Positions 51,422 through 62,500 of a stretch of 64,000 nucleotides of DNA are shown piece by piece. The stretch is from positions 1,566,638 through 1,630,637 of the forward strand of contig JACSVZ010000004.1 in assembly GCA_014706295.1 (NCBI GenBank). Reading direction: 5' to 3'. Source of the stretch: Lycocorax pyrrhopterus obiensis. Taxonomy: Eukaryota; Chordata; Aves; Passeriformes; Paradisaeidae. The translations under genes were made by a program, and so were the position numbers. The notes under the pieces were generated by a model that ran no database searches, had not been told where the DNA came from, and worked only from the letters and a program-made list of their open reading frames with translations. Position 1 is the first letter of the stretch. Each line of letters opens with the position of its first letter.

Positions 51422-52503
51422 TGTCGTGGTTTGACACTGGCCAAACTCCAGGCACCCACGAAAAGCCACTCACTCACCCTCCCTTGCTACAGCTGGGCAG
51501 AGAAGAGAAAATTTAACAAAAGGTTCATGAGTTAAGGACCGGGAGAAAACACTCCAAGGGCAAAACAGGCTCAGCTTAAAGGTACAAAGTGAATTTATTA
51601 CTAACAGAGAGGAGGAAAATGAGAAGTAAAATAAGCCTTTAAAAACACCTTTTCTTCCCCCAACCCCTCCCTCCTTCCCACCGACAGCGCAGGGAGAAAG
51701 GGCGTGGGAGTTTGGTCAGTTCATCACCCAAGTTCTTCTTCCGCTGCTCCGGGAGAGGAGTCCTTTGCCTGCTGCACCGTGGGGTCACTCCCACGGGAGA
51801 CAGTTCTCCGTGAACTTCCCCGGCGTGGGTCCACTCTCACGAGCAGCAGTCCTACCACACCTGCTGCAGCATGAGCCCCTCCCGCGGGCACACGGTCCTC
51901 CCAAAACTGCTGCGCCGTGGCTCTCTCTCTCTTTCCACGGGGTGCAGTCCTCCAAGGACAGGCTGCTCCAGCCTGGAAGCAAGGGCGCTCTCTGTCCACT
52001 GGGTCTTCCACTGGAACACAGCCTCCTCTGGGCATCCACCGCTCCGGCACGGGCACCTCCCCCACGGGCTGGGGTGGATCTCTGCATCCCCCGTGGATCC
52101 CCACGGGCTGGGGTGGATCTCTGCATCCCCCGTGGATCCCATGGGCTGCAGGGGCACAGCTGCTTCCCCATGGTCACCACCACAGCCTGCAGAGGAATCT
52201 CGGCTCCGGCACCTGGAGCACCTCCTGCCCCTCCTTCTCCACTGACCTTGGTGTCTCCATGTTGTTTCCCTCACATGTTCTCACCTCCTCCTGCTCCTCT
52301 CTGGCTGGAATTAAAACTGCGCCACCACCTTTGTTTTGATTTCTTCTTAAATATGTTTTCACAGAGGCGTTACCATCATCTCTAATTGGCCCAGCCTTGG
52401 CCAGCAGCATGTCCATCTTCAGAACCATCAGGGATTGGCTCTGCCGGACACCACCTCTGTGGCCCCTCCTCCACGAAAAACCAGGCGAAGCAAAACCAGC
52501 ACA
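51422..52503 (-). repeat. 5' LTR, family A (1082 bp)
   Basis: On the minus strand this runs from TGTGCTGGTTTTGC to CAAACCACGACA. It matches a long avian LTR type that I recall by its many GGAGCAG/CCCGTGG-rich repeats in the middle, a GGCAATAAATTAAATT-like polyadenylation region (AATAAA here is the complement of 51594-51599) and a CATATTTAAG TATA-like box. A plus-strand frame of 206 codons (51765-52385) is antisense to the LTR and is not a gene. It contains a 39-bp tandem duplication. The U5 end resembles that of family B, but U3 does not. Confidence 0.85.
52061..52138. repeat. 39-bp tandem duplication inside the LTR
   Basis: The 39 bp at 52061-52099 are repeated at 52100-52138 with no difference that I can see. 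A partial third unit follows, starting CCATGGGCTG. Near identity suggests a recent duplication relative to the LTR. The unit lies in the GC-rich mid-LTR region, which is built of diverged short repeats. Confidence 0.9.
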
Positions 52504-52508
52504 AGAGT
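52504..52508. repeat. Target-site duplication AGAGT, right copy
   Basis: These five bases directly follow the LTR end at 52503 and equal 50115-50119. Confidence 0.75.
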
Positions 52509-52621
52509 AAATAAAATTTTTATGGGGAAAGCAAATACGTTTTATCAGTCTAGCAAGTGTTCTCAGAGGAAACAGACCCAGTTTGGGGTGCACGAGCTCT
52601 TCTTCAGAACTGAAAAGCAAA
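52509..52621 (-). repeat. Probable ancient amniote repeat tail
   Basis: On the minus strand the segment CTTTTCAGTTCTGAAGAAG is followed by AGCTCGTGCACCCCAAA and, after a gap, GACTGATAAAACGTATTTG. This resembles an old vertebrate interspersed repeat whose copies read CTGAAGAAGAGCTCTGTGTAGC...AATAAAAGATATTACC. I cannot name the family reliably. If correct, it was the target into which the 50120-52503 element inserted. Confidence 0.4.
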
Positions 52622-53262
52622 GCTGCCAGGTGTCCATCAGGCCATTCTATCACTCCCCTCTTCAGCAGGACGGGGGAATATAGCACAGGGATGACATGGG
52701 TCAAGATAAGACAGAGAGAGGTCACTTACCAAGGATCCTAAAAGGCAAAACAGACTCAACTTGGGCAAAATTGATTTAATTTATTGCCAGTTAAGCAGAG
52801 TAAGATAATGAGGAATAAGAACAAATACACACATATCTTCTCCCCACTCCACCCTTCTTCCTGGGCTCAGTTTCACCCTCAATTCTCACCCCCTCCCCCT
52901 AAACACTGCAGTGGGATGGGGAATGGGAGTTATGGCCTGTTTGTAATACTTTGTCTCTGCTGCCTCTTCAGCTTCTCCTGCTTTTCCCCTGCTCCAACCT
53001 GATGTCCCGTGCTCCAGTATGTAACACATGGGATACAGTCCTTCACAACCTTCTCTAATGTGGGTCCTTCCCATGGACAGCAGCTCTTCATGGAGACCGC
53101 TTCAGAGTGCGTCATTTCCACAGGGTACAGTCCTTCAGGATCTGTAGTGTGGGGTCACAGGTCCTGCCAGGAGCCCACTCCAGCCTGGGCTTCCCATGGG
53201 GTCACAGCCTCCTTCAGCATGCCGTGCTCTATGGGCTGCAGGTGGATATCTGCTCTGCCTTG
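52622..53262 (-). repeat. Second family A LTR, truncated
   Basis: This is the same LTR type and orientation as 51422-52503. Shared segments on the plus strand include CCATTCTATCACTCCCCTC, GGCAAAACAGACTCAACTTG and TTTAATTTATTGCCAG (AATAAA on the minus strand, complement of 52780-52785). They continue with TCCTGCCAGGAGCCC and GGGCTGCAGGTGGATATCTG. It lacks the last roughly 25 bp of U5 and all of U3 beyond 53262. It is more eroded than the first copy in places, so it is probably a separate and older insertion. Confidence 0.82.
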
Positions 53263-53444
53263 GAAACAGACACAGCTATTCACAGACTCACAGAGATGCT
53301 GGTCAGAGGGGACGGGCTTGGAGCAGGTTTCTCACCAAGTGCTAGGACAGGGCAGCTGTGGTTTTGCTTATGTAACTTTTGAAACACTCCAGGGAGGGTG
53401 ATGCTCCATCATACCGAGGTCTGTGTATGAACCACCACACTGGG

Positions 53445-53610
53445 AAGAAGTTTTACCAATGCCCAACACGAACATCCCAAACTGCATCTGTGGCCTCTGC
53501 CTTTGTTCTACCACTGGGACCTGCCAAGCAGAGCTTGGCTTTGTTATCTTGGTACTTGCCACCCAAACTGTATTAGATGCCCCTTTCATTCCTGCTTTTC
53601 CAGATTAATC
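53445..53610 (-). mobile_element. CR1: Degenerate CR1 LINE fragment
   Basis: The order of weak matches on the plus strand follows a reverse-complemented CR1. GGGAAGAAGTTTTACCAATG comes first, then GAACATCCCAAACTGCATC, TGTGGCCTCTGCC and GAGCTTGGCT. The TTCCTGCTTTTCCAGATTAA segment is equivalent to CTTCTCCAGGCTAAA. Identity looks low and both ends are vague, so this is an old copy. Confidence 0.5.
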
Positions 53611-56600
53611 CTATCCCTTGCCCTCCACTGATCCTTGTATGTCATATATTCCAGGCCTGGATCATTTTGGAAGGACACAAATGGACCAGCAGCCTGGTGT
53701 CTGATGGGATTGTGGAGATGGTGTATGTCATAAACCAAACACCACATTTGCAAAAACCTGATTTTGCAGGTTCAGTAACCAGCAGAAAATTTCCAAGGTC
53801 TACAGCAGATGTGGAGCAGTCCTTCAACCCACATGTGCACCAAGGGAGTCATTGTGCTGTGGGAAACAGCGTTCCTTGCTGTGAGTTCAGATATAAAACC
53901 TGGGCATAGTGGAACTGGAGGCTGTGCGAGTGGCATCAGGCTTTATAATAAAGGCATCTGGGATTTAAATTTTGCTCTTGCAGAATGAAATTATTTTGCT
54001 TTCTGATATTCCTTGTCAAACAACTGACTAGTGCTGGTGAGCATCATGATCTCACAGTAATCCTGAAATGAGGGCAGCATTTTTGCTGAAGTGGTGAATC
54101 TGCCATACCTCTGATTTCTTCTTTATCCGCCCTGGAGTAAAGTCAGCAGCAGCAGACAGAGCTGCCTGCCTGCATCTTCTCCCTAACTTTTTGAAAGGAT
54201 AACCTGTGTTAGACAGTTTTGAGTTAGCAACAAAGCTTTTGTTTCCTGGGACAAGAATGGGTAGAAAACTGCTCTTGAAATCCATGGGCTCCTAATCCTT
54301 TTAACACTTCAGAGTGCACAGGAGGTAGCAGGAGAATCTGGTAAAAAAAAAAATTAGCAAGAAACAATAATGAAGATTTTAAAAATGGAGCTCTGGTAAG
54401 CTGCTTAGAGAAGGACATTTAAATCTTCTTTTTGAAGTTGCGCATTCACAGATTTATAGACTATTACAAAACTAATCAGGGTTCTGCAGTGTTTAATATC
54501 ACCTTTTGTCATTACTCATGGCTGCATAGCCTTTCACATGTTATATTCCGTTATTTTTTTTATCAAGAACTTCACATCTTTTTTGTTTATTTTATGCAGT
54601 TCTTTTCTTTCCCTCAGGAGCATTTTAAATTTATTCCGTGTTTTATTCACTGACTAGTGAACTTATTTTCTTTGAGCATCCACTGCATAAAAGAAAAGCC
54701 TTTATTCATTTAACAGTGAGAGTCCAGATGTCTCCAGCTAAACCGATGCTGTGTTTTGCACAAATCTATAAAATCAGGGTATTAAAAGGCTCTAATCCCC
54801 TCCCCACAAAGGAATTATGTTTGTGTCACAACAATGTAACTAGATTTGGATTCTATCTTGTTGTCTTCACTCAGATTTTAAGTTCTCAGTCAGATCAGTG
54901 GGCCTGGGAAAATATTAGTGGTTAAGGTATTTGAACTGGGATTTAAGAACAGCTGAAAGGGGGTTAGGTACACAGCTCTCATTACACTTGTATTCTGTGC
55001 TGCAGGAAAGAGATGTAGCATAGAATTCTCTAGAAATGAGAAGTATCTGGAATATTTTTACTATTCACCACCATCTCCCTCCTTCATGTTTTGGGTTAAA
55101 ATACATTGGCTGTGTTTGTTAAGTTGACAGAACTCCATGTTAATGTTGCTATATTCTAGAACAAACAACTTGTCTCTGTCTTTCTGTTTTAAAACTTCTC
55201 AGACCTTAATACATTTGGAAGTCAGAATTTGGAATTTGCTATACCACTCTGGCAATAAGCCTAACATGTACATTAAGATATATTTATACATCAGATTTTC
55301 CATCTGCAGTGCAAAAATTGACTTCCTGCTGCCTCACAATGATTTCACCCTAGTTCCCCCTACTTACTTTCCATCTTTCTTTATGCAAATCTTTGCATCT
55401 ACGAAGATGCCAGTGAGCAAGATACAATCTATCTGTGTAAAGATAGATATTTATATATATATATCCATGAATCTTAGCTGGAGGCAGTGGCTCAATTTAT
55501 ACATGTAGCTGTAGAACTGCTGTATTTGTGTGATTATGTAATCAGCAGTAAGTTAAATTACCCCTGTTCGTGTCCATGCCTGACCCTGAGCTTCAACAGT
55601 TCAAAAATCCAGAAGCCTTACAGAATGCTCCTAAAATCAGTATCTGCTCACTTATTTCCAAGTGCCTGCAACCACATGCACGTCCCCTTGTCTTGGAATA
55701 AGTTCTGTTTGCAGCATCAGACTGGAAAACCTTCATTTTCTCCTTTGTACATCCTGAAGCACAGCAAACATGTTGCTCCGGGAATCTCTGGATTGTTCCC
55801 AGTGCAGCCTATCCATTTTGGAGCCTTACCATGCTTGGGTTCAGCACGGTTTCCTAGGACATGGGGCATATGGTGCCTGTCAGGCACACCAATCTTACCC
55901 AAATTCAACAGTGGTCTCACAGACTCCGTGTAGCTCGGAGTTTGGTGAAACAACATGGACAGGGAATGATCAGTCTTTACCATGGCACCAGAAGGCCTGC
56001 ACTGGAAGGTCAGCTGCTGAGAGACATCAGGGGAGACACAGGCCTCATCCCAGGCATGCTGCTAGGCAGGGCAGGCATCTCCAGAAGGGAAAAGTCTTTG
56101 GCAACCACTTAATTTGTGACGTGTAACTAGGCCATGTCTTCCCCATACCTATCTCTATTTCTTTAGTCAACAGCATTTGCTACCTTCTGTACCGCTGACG
56201 GTGAAATTAGGTGGTTGTTCTGACCAACAGTAACCACTCTTCTTTCCCCAGGTGCAGACCTGATAAACAGAACAAGCCCTTTGGTTATCCTGGGGCAGTT
56301 TCACAGCCCAGCTGCAGGTGGGAACAGCGTCAGGAGAACAGCGCGGCTGCACCACAGACCCCTTGGTGTGCAGAGACAGCCCCCAGCCCTGCAGCTGTGC
56401 AAAAGCAAAACGCCTGCTGTTCTGGGCTGTACGGACCAGCCACATCAGCTACACAGCCAAAAGAGGGATGGAGTTCCCCTGGAATGTCTCTCAGATGAGG
56501 ACAAACCCAAGGGCCTCGCTGTGAGAACGCTTCGGGCCTTGCTAATTGGCTGTGGGTCGTCCCCTTCCCGCTGCCTCTCACTCAGGCAGTGACTCTGCCG

Positions 56601-58512
56601 CAGGGATCCTGGTGTTTTCCTTCCTCTGGCAGCTTTGCAGATGTTGAGAAGGTTTTCTGTACAGCCACTTCCCAGTGAATTATGGACCAGCCCCAACTGC
56701 TCATTCTACTGCAGCTCAGATGAAAAGATGGAAAAAAGCAGAGACCATTTTTCTTCCTTCTGTCTCCTGGGGGCTAAGCCATAAACACACACTCAGCACA
56801 CACCTATAATTTATCTCTCTTTATAAGCTAAATGTTCCTTGTAGGAACTAATTTTTAAAAGACCGACTCTGCTTCCCAGTTTTTTCCTCTGTTTTTTTTT
56901 TTAATTGTTTCTTATTACACTATAGATGATCTAAGTGCTGTTCTCACTGCTCTGGTTGATTATGTGACTAAAATGCAGTAATATTCATCTCCTGTAGTTT
57001 CATCTGATGCCAGTTAATGCTAAAATAATGATTTAGGGTGTGTTTTACTTCTTACAGTTACTACATTCTGTAAAATGTGCTCTTGAGATGAGTCTTTAAA
57101 CCACTTTTCTCTCTCAGTTTTGCTGCTGGGGGCAACACAGAAAGTCACATCTTGCATGGGTTTGGAGGGCATCTCTTTAGACACTCAATTCATGCAGAGT
57201 GAAACACCTCATCGTCTGGACTTTGCAGGACTGAATAGGAGGGAAAATGTGCTTTTACAAGATACCTTCTGGGGTGATTTTTGCAAAACCCAACTGCTTT
57301 GAAAATGGAAATATTTGGAAACACAACCTCTGTGACTCATTGGTCTTCCAGTCTGGATACCTTCATGGGTTCACTCTGCAGACAAGGCTCCAGGATGAAG
57401 TGGTGTGTCCTTTTGTCTGATGGCTGCCTGTGAGAGCTTGTTTGCCCCAAGAAGGTAGAATGGTCACAGGAAATAACTGTGCTGAAGTTCCCACAGAAAT
57501 TTCCATGAGCCATTCTATACAGACAGGTTTAGGCTGGGGATGTTTCACTAAAAAATAATTCTTTCCATGGAGAAAAGCATTGGAAAGAAGTGACTGAAAC
57601 CAAAGTGACAGAAGAAATGCAGGAGTCAGGAGAAGAGGGAGTAGACCAGAACTAATACTGCTATCCCCTCCAGCTTACCACACCAAAAATGTCACAGGTT
57701 TGATTGACATGTAAAATTAGTGCTGTACTTTACAGCAATTTTGAAGCACTGTTACAAGCACAGTGCAAAAATACTGCTGACAAGCAGGCTGGGGGGACAG
57801 TAAGGAAAACCAGAAACTGAAGAAAACTTTCATTTATCAAAATATTGCTGTGATATGGGATAGGATCACATGAAACTCTGCCTAAGGCCATGTCTAGGGA
57901 ATTTGTTAAGGGTCCAGTACTGAAACACCTGCTTAGCTTGAGTAAACTGAGAGTTTGCTTCATTTCTGTGCTGACTTGGAGTTAGAAGTATAAAGGCCAG
58001 TCTTGGTGTCCCACTGAATTCTGTGAACCACGCCCTGAGCGTTTTAAAAGTGAAGGAAGGGTGTTATGACTTTTGCCAGTTTGGACAGATCATTGAAAAC
58101 TGTATCAAGAGACAAGTGGCGAAAGAGACACTCCCTATTTAGCCAGCTAAATAATACATTCATGGAGGAAATTTGAATTGTTTGTTATTTATTACAAATA
58201 TTTGTGCAATTTACCTGCATTTCTTTCAAATGGGGAGGTGCAAAAGGATACTTTTTTAAAGTAAGGTTTCCAAAATATTTCAGGGGGCTTTAAAAGGAGA
58301 TGTATGAAGCAAACTACATATACAAATATTTGTCCATATAACTACTCCTCTGTGTGTCTCTTCATATGGAAAAACATTTGCTTTAATCTCTGAACAAAGT
58401 GGGAAAGTCATTTGATGCCTAACTAATTTTACCTATCTGGTGCTAATTGACGTGACAAACCCTGCAATATGGTAGCTGCTCTGGGAAGTGCTGCTATGAG
58501 AACATCACATAA
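53611..58512. other. Unique non-coding DNA
   Basis: No gene or repeat was recognised. Open frames up to about 148 codons (55487-55933 plus) have no motif and are overlapped by other frames. A TA tract lies at about 55452-55464 and AT-rich DNA at 54,540-54,660. Confidence 0.55.
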
Positions 58513-58517
58513 CATCT
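58513..58517. repeat. Target-site duplication of outer LTR (CATCT / CCTCT)
   Basis: CATCT precedes the outer LTR start, and CCTCT (59547-59551) follows its end. One of the five bases differs, consistent with mutation after insertion. Confidence 0.6.
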
Positions 58518-58912
58518 TGTTCTGGTTCCAGCCAGGACAGGATTAAATTTTGCAGTAGCCAGAAGGGGCATGGCCAGGACCCAGAGGTTATTCTGTACCA
58601 CCTCACATCATGCCCATCTGGAGGGGGAAGGGGTCCATTCTGGTGGGGTAGTGGGCAGTGAGAGGTCGGGGTAACATCATGTTCTGCGGGGTGAGCACTC
58701 AAGGATCATTTGTCTCTCTTGTACACTGTTACTAATACTGTTGCTGTTAGAGTTTGTTCCTTATTTCACTGCTGTTTCCAGCAAATTGTTCTTATCTCAG
58801 CCCCTGACCTTTACCTTTTGTGCATCCACTTCTCCTCTCCAGCCCATGGCAGGGAGAGCGGGAGTGACAGAGGGAGGGAGTGAGCAGCGCATGGTTTGGG
58901 GTGCTTCAGTGG

Positions 58913-59503
58913 TGTTTTGGGTCTGGCTGGGCTGGAGCTCATTTCCCCACAGCAGCCCTCCCAGTGCTGTTCTTTGCATTGGCAGCTAGAAACGTACTGA
59001 TAACACCCCAGTGTTTTGGCTACTGCTGGGCAGTGCTGGCACAGCCCCCAGCGCTGTCTCTCCAACATTCCTCTCATCAGTAGGCGGGGGGTTGGCAAGA
59101 TCCTGGGAAGAGACACAGCCAGGCCAGCTGACCCAAATTAACCAAAGGGAGATTCTGTACCATATGGCATCAGCTCAGATATAAAAGCTAAGGAAAGGAG
59201 GAGGAAGGGAGGGCCATTTGTTATTTACAAGGTTTGCCTTCTGGGGCAACCACTACAGGGGCTGAAGCCCTGCTTCCTGGGAAGTGTCTGAACATTGCTC
59301 GCTGATGGCAAGAAGAGAATAAACCTTTTTTTTTTTCTCCTTGCTTGTGCGTGCACAAACTTTTGCTTTTGCTTTAGTGAACTGTCTTATCTCAACCTGT
59401 AAGTAGTTTTCCATCTTATTTTCTCTCCTCTGTCCTCCTGGGAAGGGGAGTAGTAAAGCAGCTTGGTGGGCACTTGGCGTCCAGACAAGGTCAACCCACC
59501 ACA
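58913..59503 (+). mobile_element. Inner solo LTR, family B (591 bp)
   Basis: It starts TGTTTTGGGTCTGGC and ends AAGGTCAACCCACCACA. It matches the 50120-50683 LTR through CCCAGTGCTGT, CCAGTGTTTTGGCTACTGCTG, GGCAAGATCCTGGGA, the GACACAGCCAGGCCAGCTGACC box, CAGATATAAAAGCTAAGG and CTGAAGCCCTGCTTCCTGGGAAG. TATAAAA is at 59180-59186 and AATAAA at 59318-59323. The flanks are AGTGG (58908-58912) and AATGG (59504-59508), a 5-bp duplication with one change. It therefore inserted near the 3' end of the family C LTR and is younger than it. Confidence 0.85.
59165..59186 (+). promoter_or_regulatory. LTR TATA box with decayed CRE
   Basis: TATAAAA at 59180-59186 is preceded by TGGCATCA (59165-59172), where the other family B copy has the palindrome TGACGTCA. 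The two changes include loss of the central CpG, as expected from methylation decay. Confidence 0.6.
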
Positions 59504-59546
59504 AATGGGAACATAAATTGGGGAATACCATTCCTAAACCACGACA

Positions 59547-62500
59547 CCTCTCATTTTAATTTCTGAATATTCAAGGAATTCCAAGAGCCAAGTTATGATG
59601 TTTGAGGGTTTTTTCCCTCAGGAAATTCCTGAGTCAGCTGGAACCAAAGCAAGAGAACTCACTCTTGATGTTGGTTTTGTTCACGATGACAAACTGGCAT
59701 GTGGGTCCATCTGTGCCTGGCTTTAATTCCAGCAGATTTTTTCATGCTATTCCTATATGATTCCTATACCTGAGCTCACAAAGCTATAGACCCTGCTCAC
59801 AACAAGTTACAACCAAGATCCTAGAGGCAAAAATAGATAGATACATAGATAGATAGATAGATAGATAGATAGATGCTGATTTATTACTGGAGCAGCAGTA
59901 GGGATGAGGAAAGACAGAAGAGGTAACTGGATCCTCACGTGCAGGCTGGAGATGTAGAAAAGTGTGCTCCATTAGCACTCATTCTCATTTACAGGCCCTT
60001 GTCTTTGTGACAACTTCCAAGCTGAAAGTTTTATCCTTCTGATCACAGGGAAAATGTATCCAACAAGAACTGAAACTGCCTATACTCGCAAACACTTTAT
60101 ATTCCAGTAGCATTGTATTTCCCTGGTATGTGTGCCCACCTGACACATATGTCCTCTCTTCCCAGATATAAGAAAAACACCTGATGGACATGTGTTCCTC
60201 TGAAAAATGACACACTAATGAAGTTACTTTATAAGAAGTCCTGCATTTAAATTTTAAGAATTAAAAAATGTCTGAATTAAAATATTGCTGACGTGCAGTG
60301 TGAACGGCCAGCATGGACTGATGAGCCTGTCTGGGAGTTGTGAGACTTCGCTTGTAGTTGCTAATGTGAACAAAATGTTGTCCAGTTCTCTCTAGCAGCT
60401 TCCTACTCCTCTTTCTCTCTGCTTGCTATATTTAGGTCACACCATTTTCAGAGCCACAGATGCCTGTTACCAAACCTGTGCTGCAGTGAGGCCCTGGAGT
60501 GATCAGATGATTGCTAAAAAGAAATAAACCCTTAGAAGTCTGATGCCTTGGAAGTATACATTAGCTGAAGCATTTCCCACTTGGATCATTGTGGCAGCTA
60601 ACCTTCTCCCTTCATTTCTCATCTCCAGTCTGGACTGATTGGCAGGTGACCTTCATCCATCCCTGCGGGTATTTGGCAAGCCATGGGAATCCAGTGTGGG
60701 TCTGTGGGGTTGTGTACAAGGAGCAGGTCAGCTGAGCACATGCTGACACGTGCCAGATATTCCTCAGAAAGCCAGGGTCTGGATCTGGGAGTCCTGTTGG
60801 ATGACCCTGTGCCAGTGCTGAGGCACCTGGGGGCTTCATGGTTTGTGCCAGGCAAGCAGAGCAGAGCCAGAACACAGTTCTGCAGGGCAGGCTTCAGAAG
60901 AGAAGCATCTGTGGGGGGGAGAAACTGTCAGCAGGAGGATCTCTGGGGTTTTGTAGACTTTGAGCTGATCCAAGGGAGACTTTCAGTGTTTCCTTTACCT
61001 CATTTCCCAAGAAACCTCTAAAAAAGAGAGAAAATGAGAGAGACAGAGACAGAAGAAACCAAAGGTTTTGACTGGCACCTCCTCCCTCTGCTTCGGACCT
61101 TGTAAAACAGCTGAAGGCCCTGACACATCTGGGCTCTTATATTTTCCATCAAGATGAGTGCATTTCATTGATGTCACACTTTTGAATACGCTTGCATGCA
61201 CAATGAGCTGTGCTGTCTGCCAGTGGAGGAAATGGAATAAAGCAGAGCTGGCCAGGACATCATAAGGGCTGTTCCAAGCCCTACCAAAGCCTGGCTGCAT
61301 TTTCAGGTTATTTAATCTCCCCGCTGTTGTATATTAAAGGGATAATGGTCACAGACAAGAACCGCTGACACTTGTCAGGTAGTGATCAACTGGAGTGTCT
61401 TGCAGGTCTGGCTGTAAATCAAGATATGACTCTGAGGAGAAAAGGCCCCCAGATGCCTCCCCCACTCCTTCTGTGGGGCTCCAGCGTCCTCCAGCCATGC
61501 CTTTGATAGAGCTTCTGCCACCTGCCAGTCAGAGGCGAGTTTAGGGCGTTGCAGGCTGCTCTTGAAAAATGCTCGTTGCTGGGCACAAGCATGAAAAAAC
61601 CTTTGTGTCCCTGTTGTGCCTACGTGGGGAATGCACAGCTCCTTTGGATGGCTGGGGTGATGTGACAGGAGCACTTGCTTGACCCCAGGCTGTGCTTTGG
61701 TTCAGGCTGACTAAGGAACAGTAGGTCTCATGCCCTGCAATGAGCCTGCGACCTGGAAAGCTCCTGGCTTGCATAGAGGGGAGCGAAGGTACAAAATGAA
61801 GACACATCTCTCTTGTCTGTACTGTTGATTAGCAGCCAATTACTTCACTCTGTGAATATTCCCATCAGGATGGGCCCAATCTGAGCTCTCCCCTCGAGCA
61901 GGGACATCTCACACACTTCCCTGCTGCCAGGGAGGACTGGCTGCAGTCGGGATGGGGAGCTGGTCCCAGCTTGAGGACACGGCTGGCAGGAACTGCGTGC
62001 CCAGCAGCCTCCTGAGCTGTGCAATATTTACCTCTCGGCTGCTATTGTTGCCTGTTGACCAGCACATCATGCCCTTGGGCTCGGTACCCAGTGGTGGTTA
62101 CAGACTGAAAGGTACAGACAGATTTACTGGGGTCGCTGAAAAAAGTCCATTCTTTGTAGTTAATTTCCCTGCTGGCATCCCATGTGCTGATTGAATCCTG
62201 CTCCATGGCTTCCCCTCACAGTATGTGATTGTGCTTCTCTCACCAAGACAGGCACATTATTCATCAAAACTCAACCCTCAACTAAATAAATTACTCAGAA
62301 CTTTTTCAAGTAAGTGAAGTGAGTTTCACCCTCTCTTTTTTCCCTGCATTTACTGCAGTGCTAAGCAAGGGCACCCAGTAGCCTAAAGGGATATTCCAGA
62401 TATTAATTTCCTAGCTTTGTACTTGCACAGTTTCAATTTTGCAGTGACTCTGAGCTGCTTTCCTAGCAGAATGCAGAAGGGAGCTCAGGCTGGATTTTGT

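Larger units (their letters stand above)
50120..52503 (-). mobile_element. Deleted endogenous retrovirus with two unlike LTRs
   Basis: Read on the minus strand, the order is 5' LTR (52503-51422), 5-nt spacer, primer-binding site (51416-51399), about 290 bp of leader, integrase remnant (51111-50875), a stretch ending in a polypurine tract, and 3' LTR (50683-50120). The 738-bp internal part lacks gag, protease, reverse transcriptase and RNase H. All signals agree in orientation and the ends carry the same 5-bp duplication. The LTRs, however, are of different families, with unrelated U3, different lengths (1082 and 564 bp) and similarity only toward the U5 end. I infer a mosaic made by recombination or gene conversion, with a large internal deletion. 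I think of ERVL-type or related avian elements, but the class needs a Repbase comparison. Confidence 0.8.
58518..59546 (+). mobile_element. Outer solo LTR, family C, split by a nested LTR
   Basis: The element starts TGTTCTGGTTCCAGCCAGGA and passes GCAGTAGCCAGAAGGGGCATGGCCAGGACCC, a TTCTCTTGTACAC-like U3/R region and GGGAGGGAGTGAGCAG. It is then interrupted at 58913 and resumes at 59504, ending CTAAACCACGACA. This matches an abundant avian LTR that ends in TTAAACCACAACA. Without the insert it is about 438 bp. It has no internal retroviral DNA, so it is a solo LTR left by recombination between paired LTRs. Confidence 0.8.

Noticed and set aside
51765..52385. Longest open frame in the window (206 codons, plus strand) with 13-residue repeats
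   Set aside because: It lies wholly inside the family A LTR, antisense to it. The repeats are the 39-bp DNA duplication and the GC-rich content explains the lack of stops.
59504..59530. Possible primer-binding site (TGGGAACATAAATTGGGGA) after the inner LTR
   Set aside because: It does not match a tRNA end that I know, and the bases are better explained as the rest of the outer LTR after a 5-bp duplication.
60770..60850. CR1-like wording (GGATCTGGGAGTCCTGTTGGATGA)
   Set aside because: Only about 25 bp resemble the LGVLVD region of CR1 and the flanks do not follow, so chance similarity is likely.
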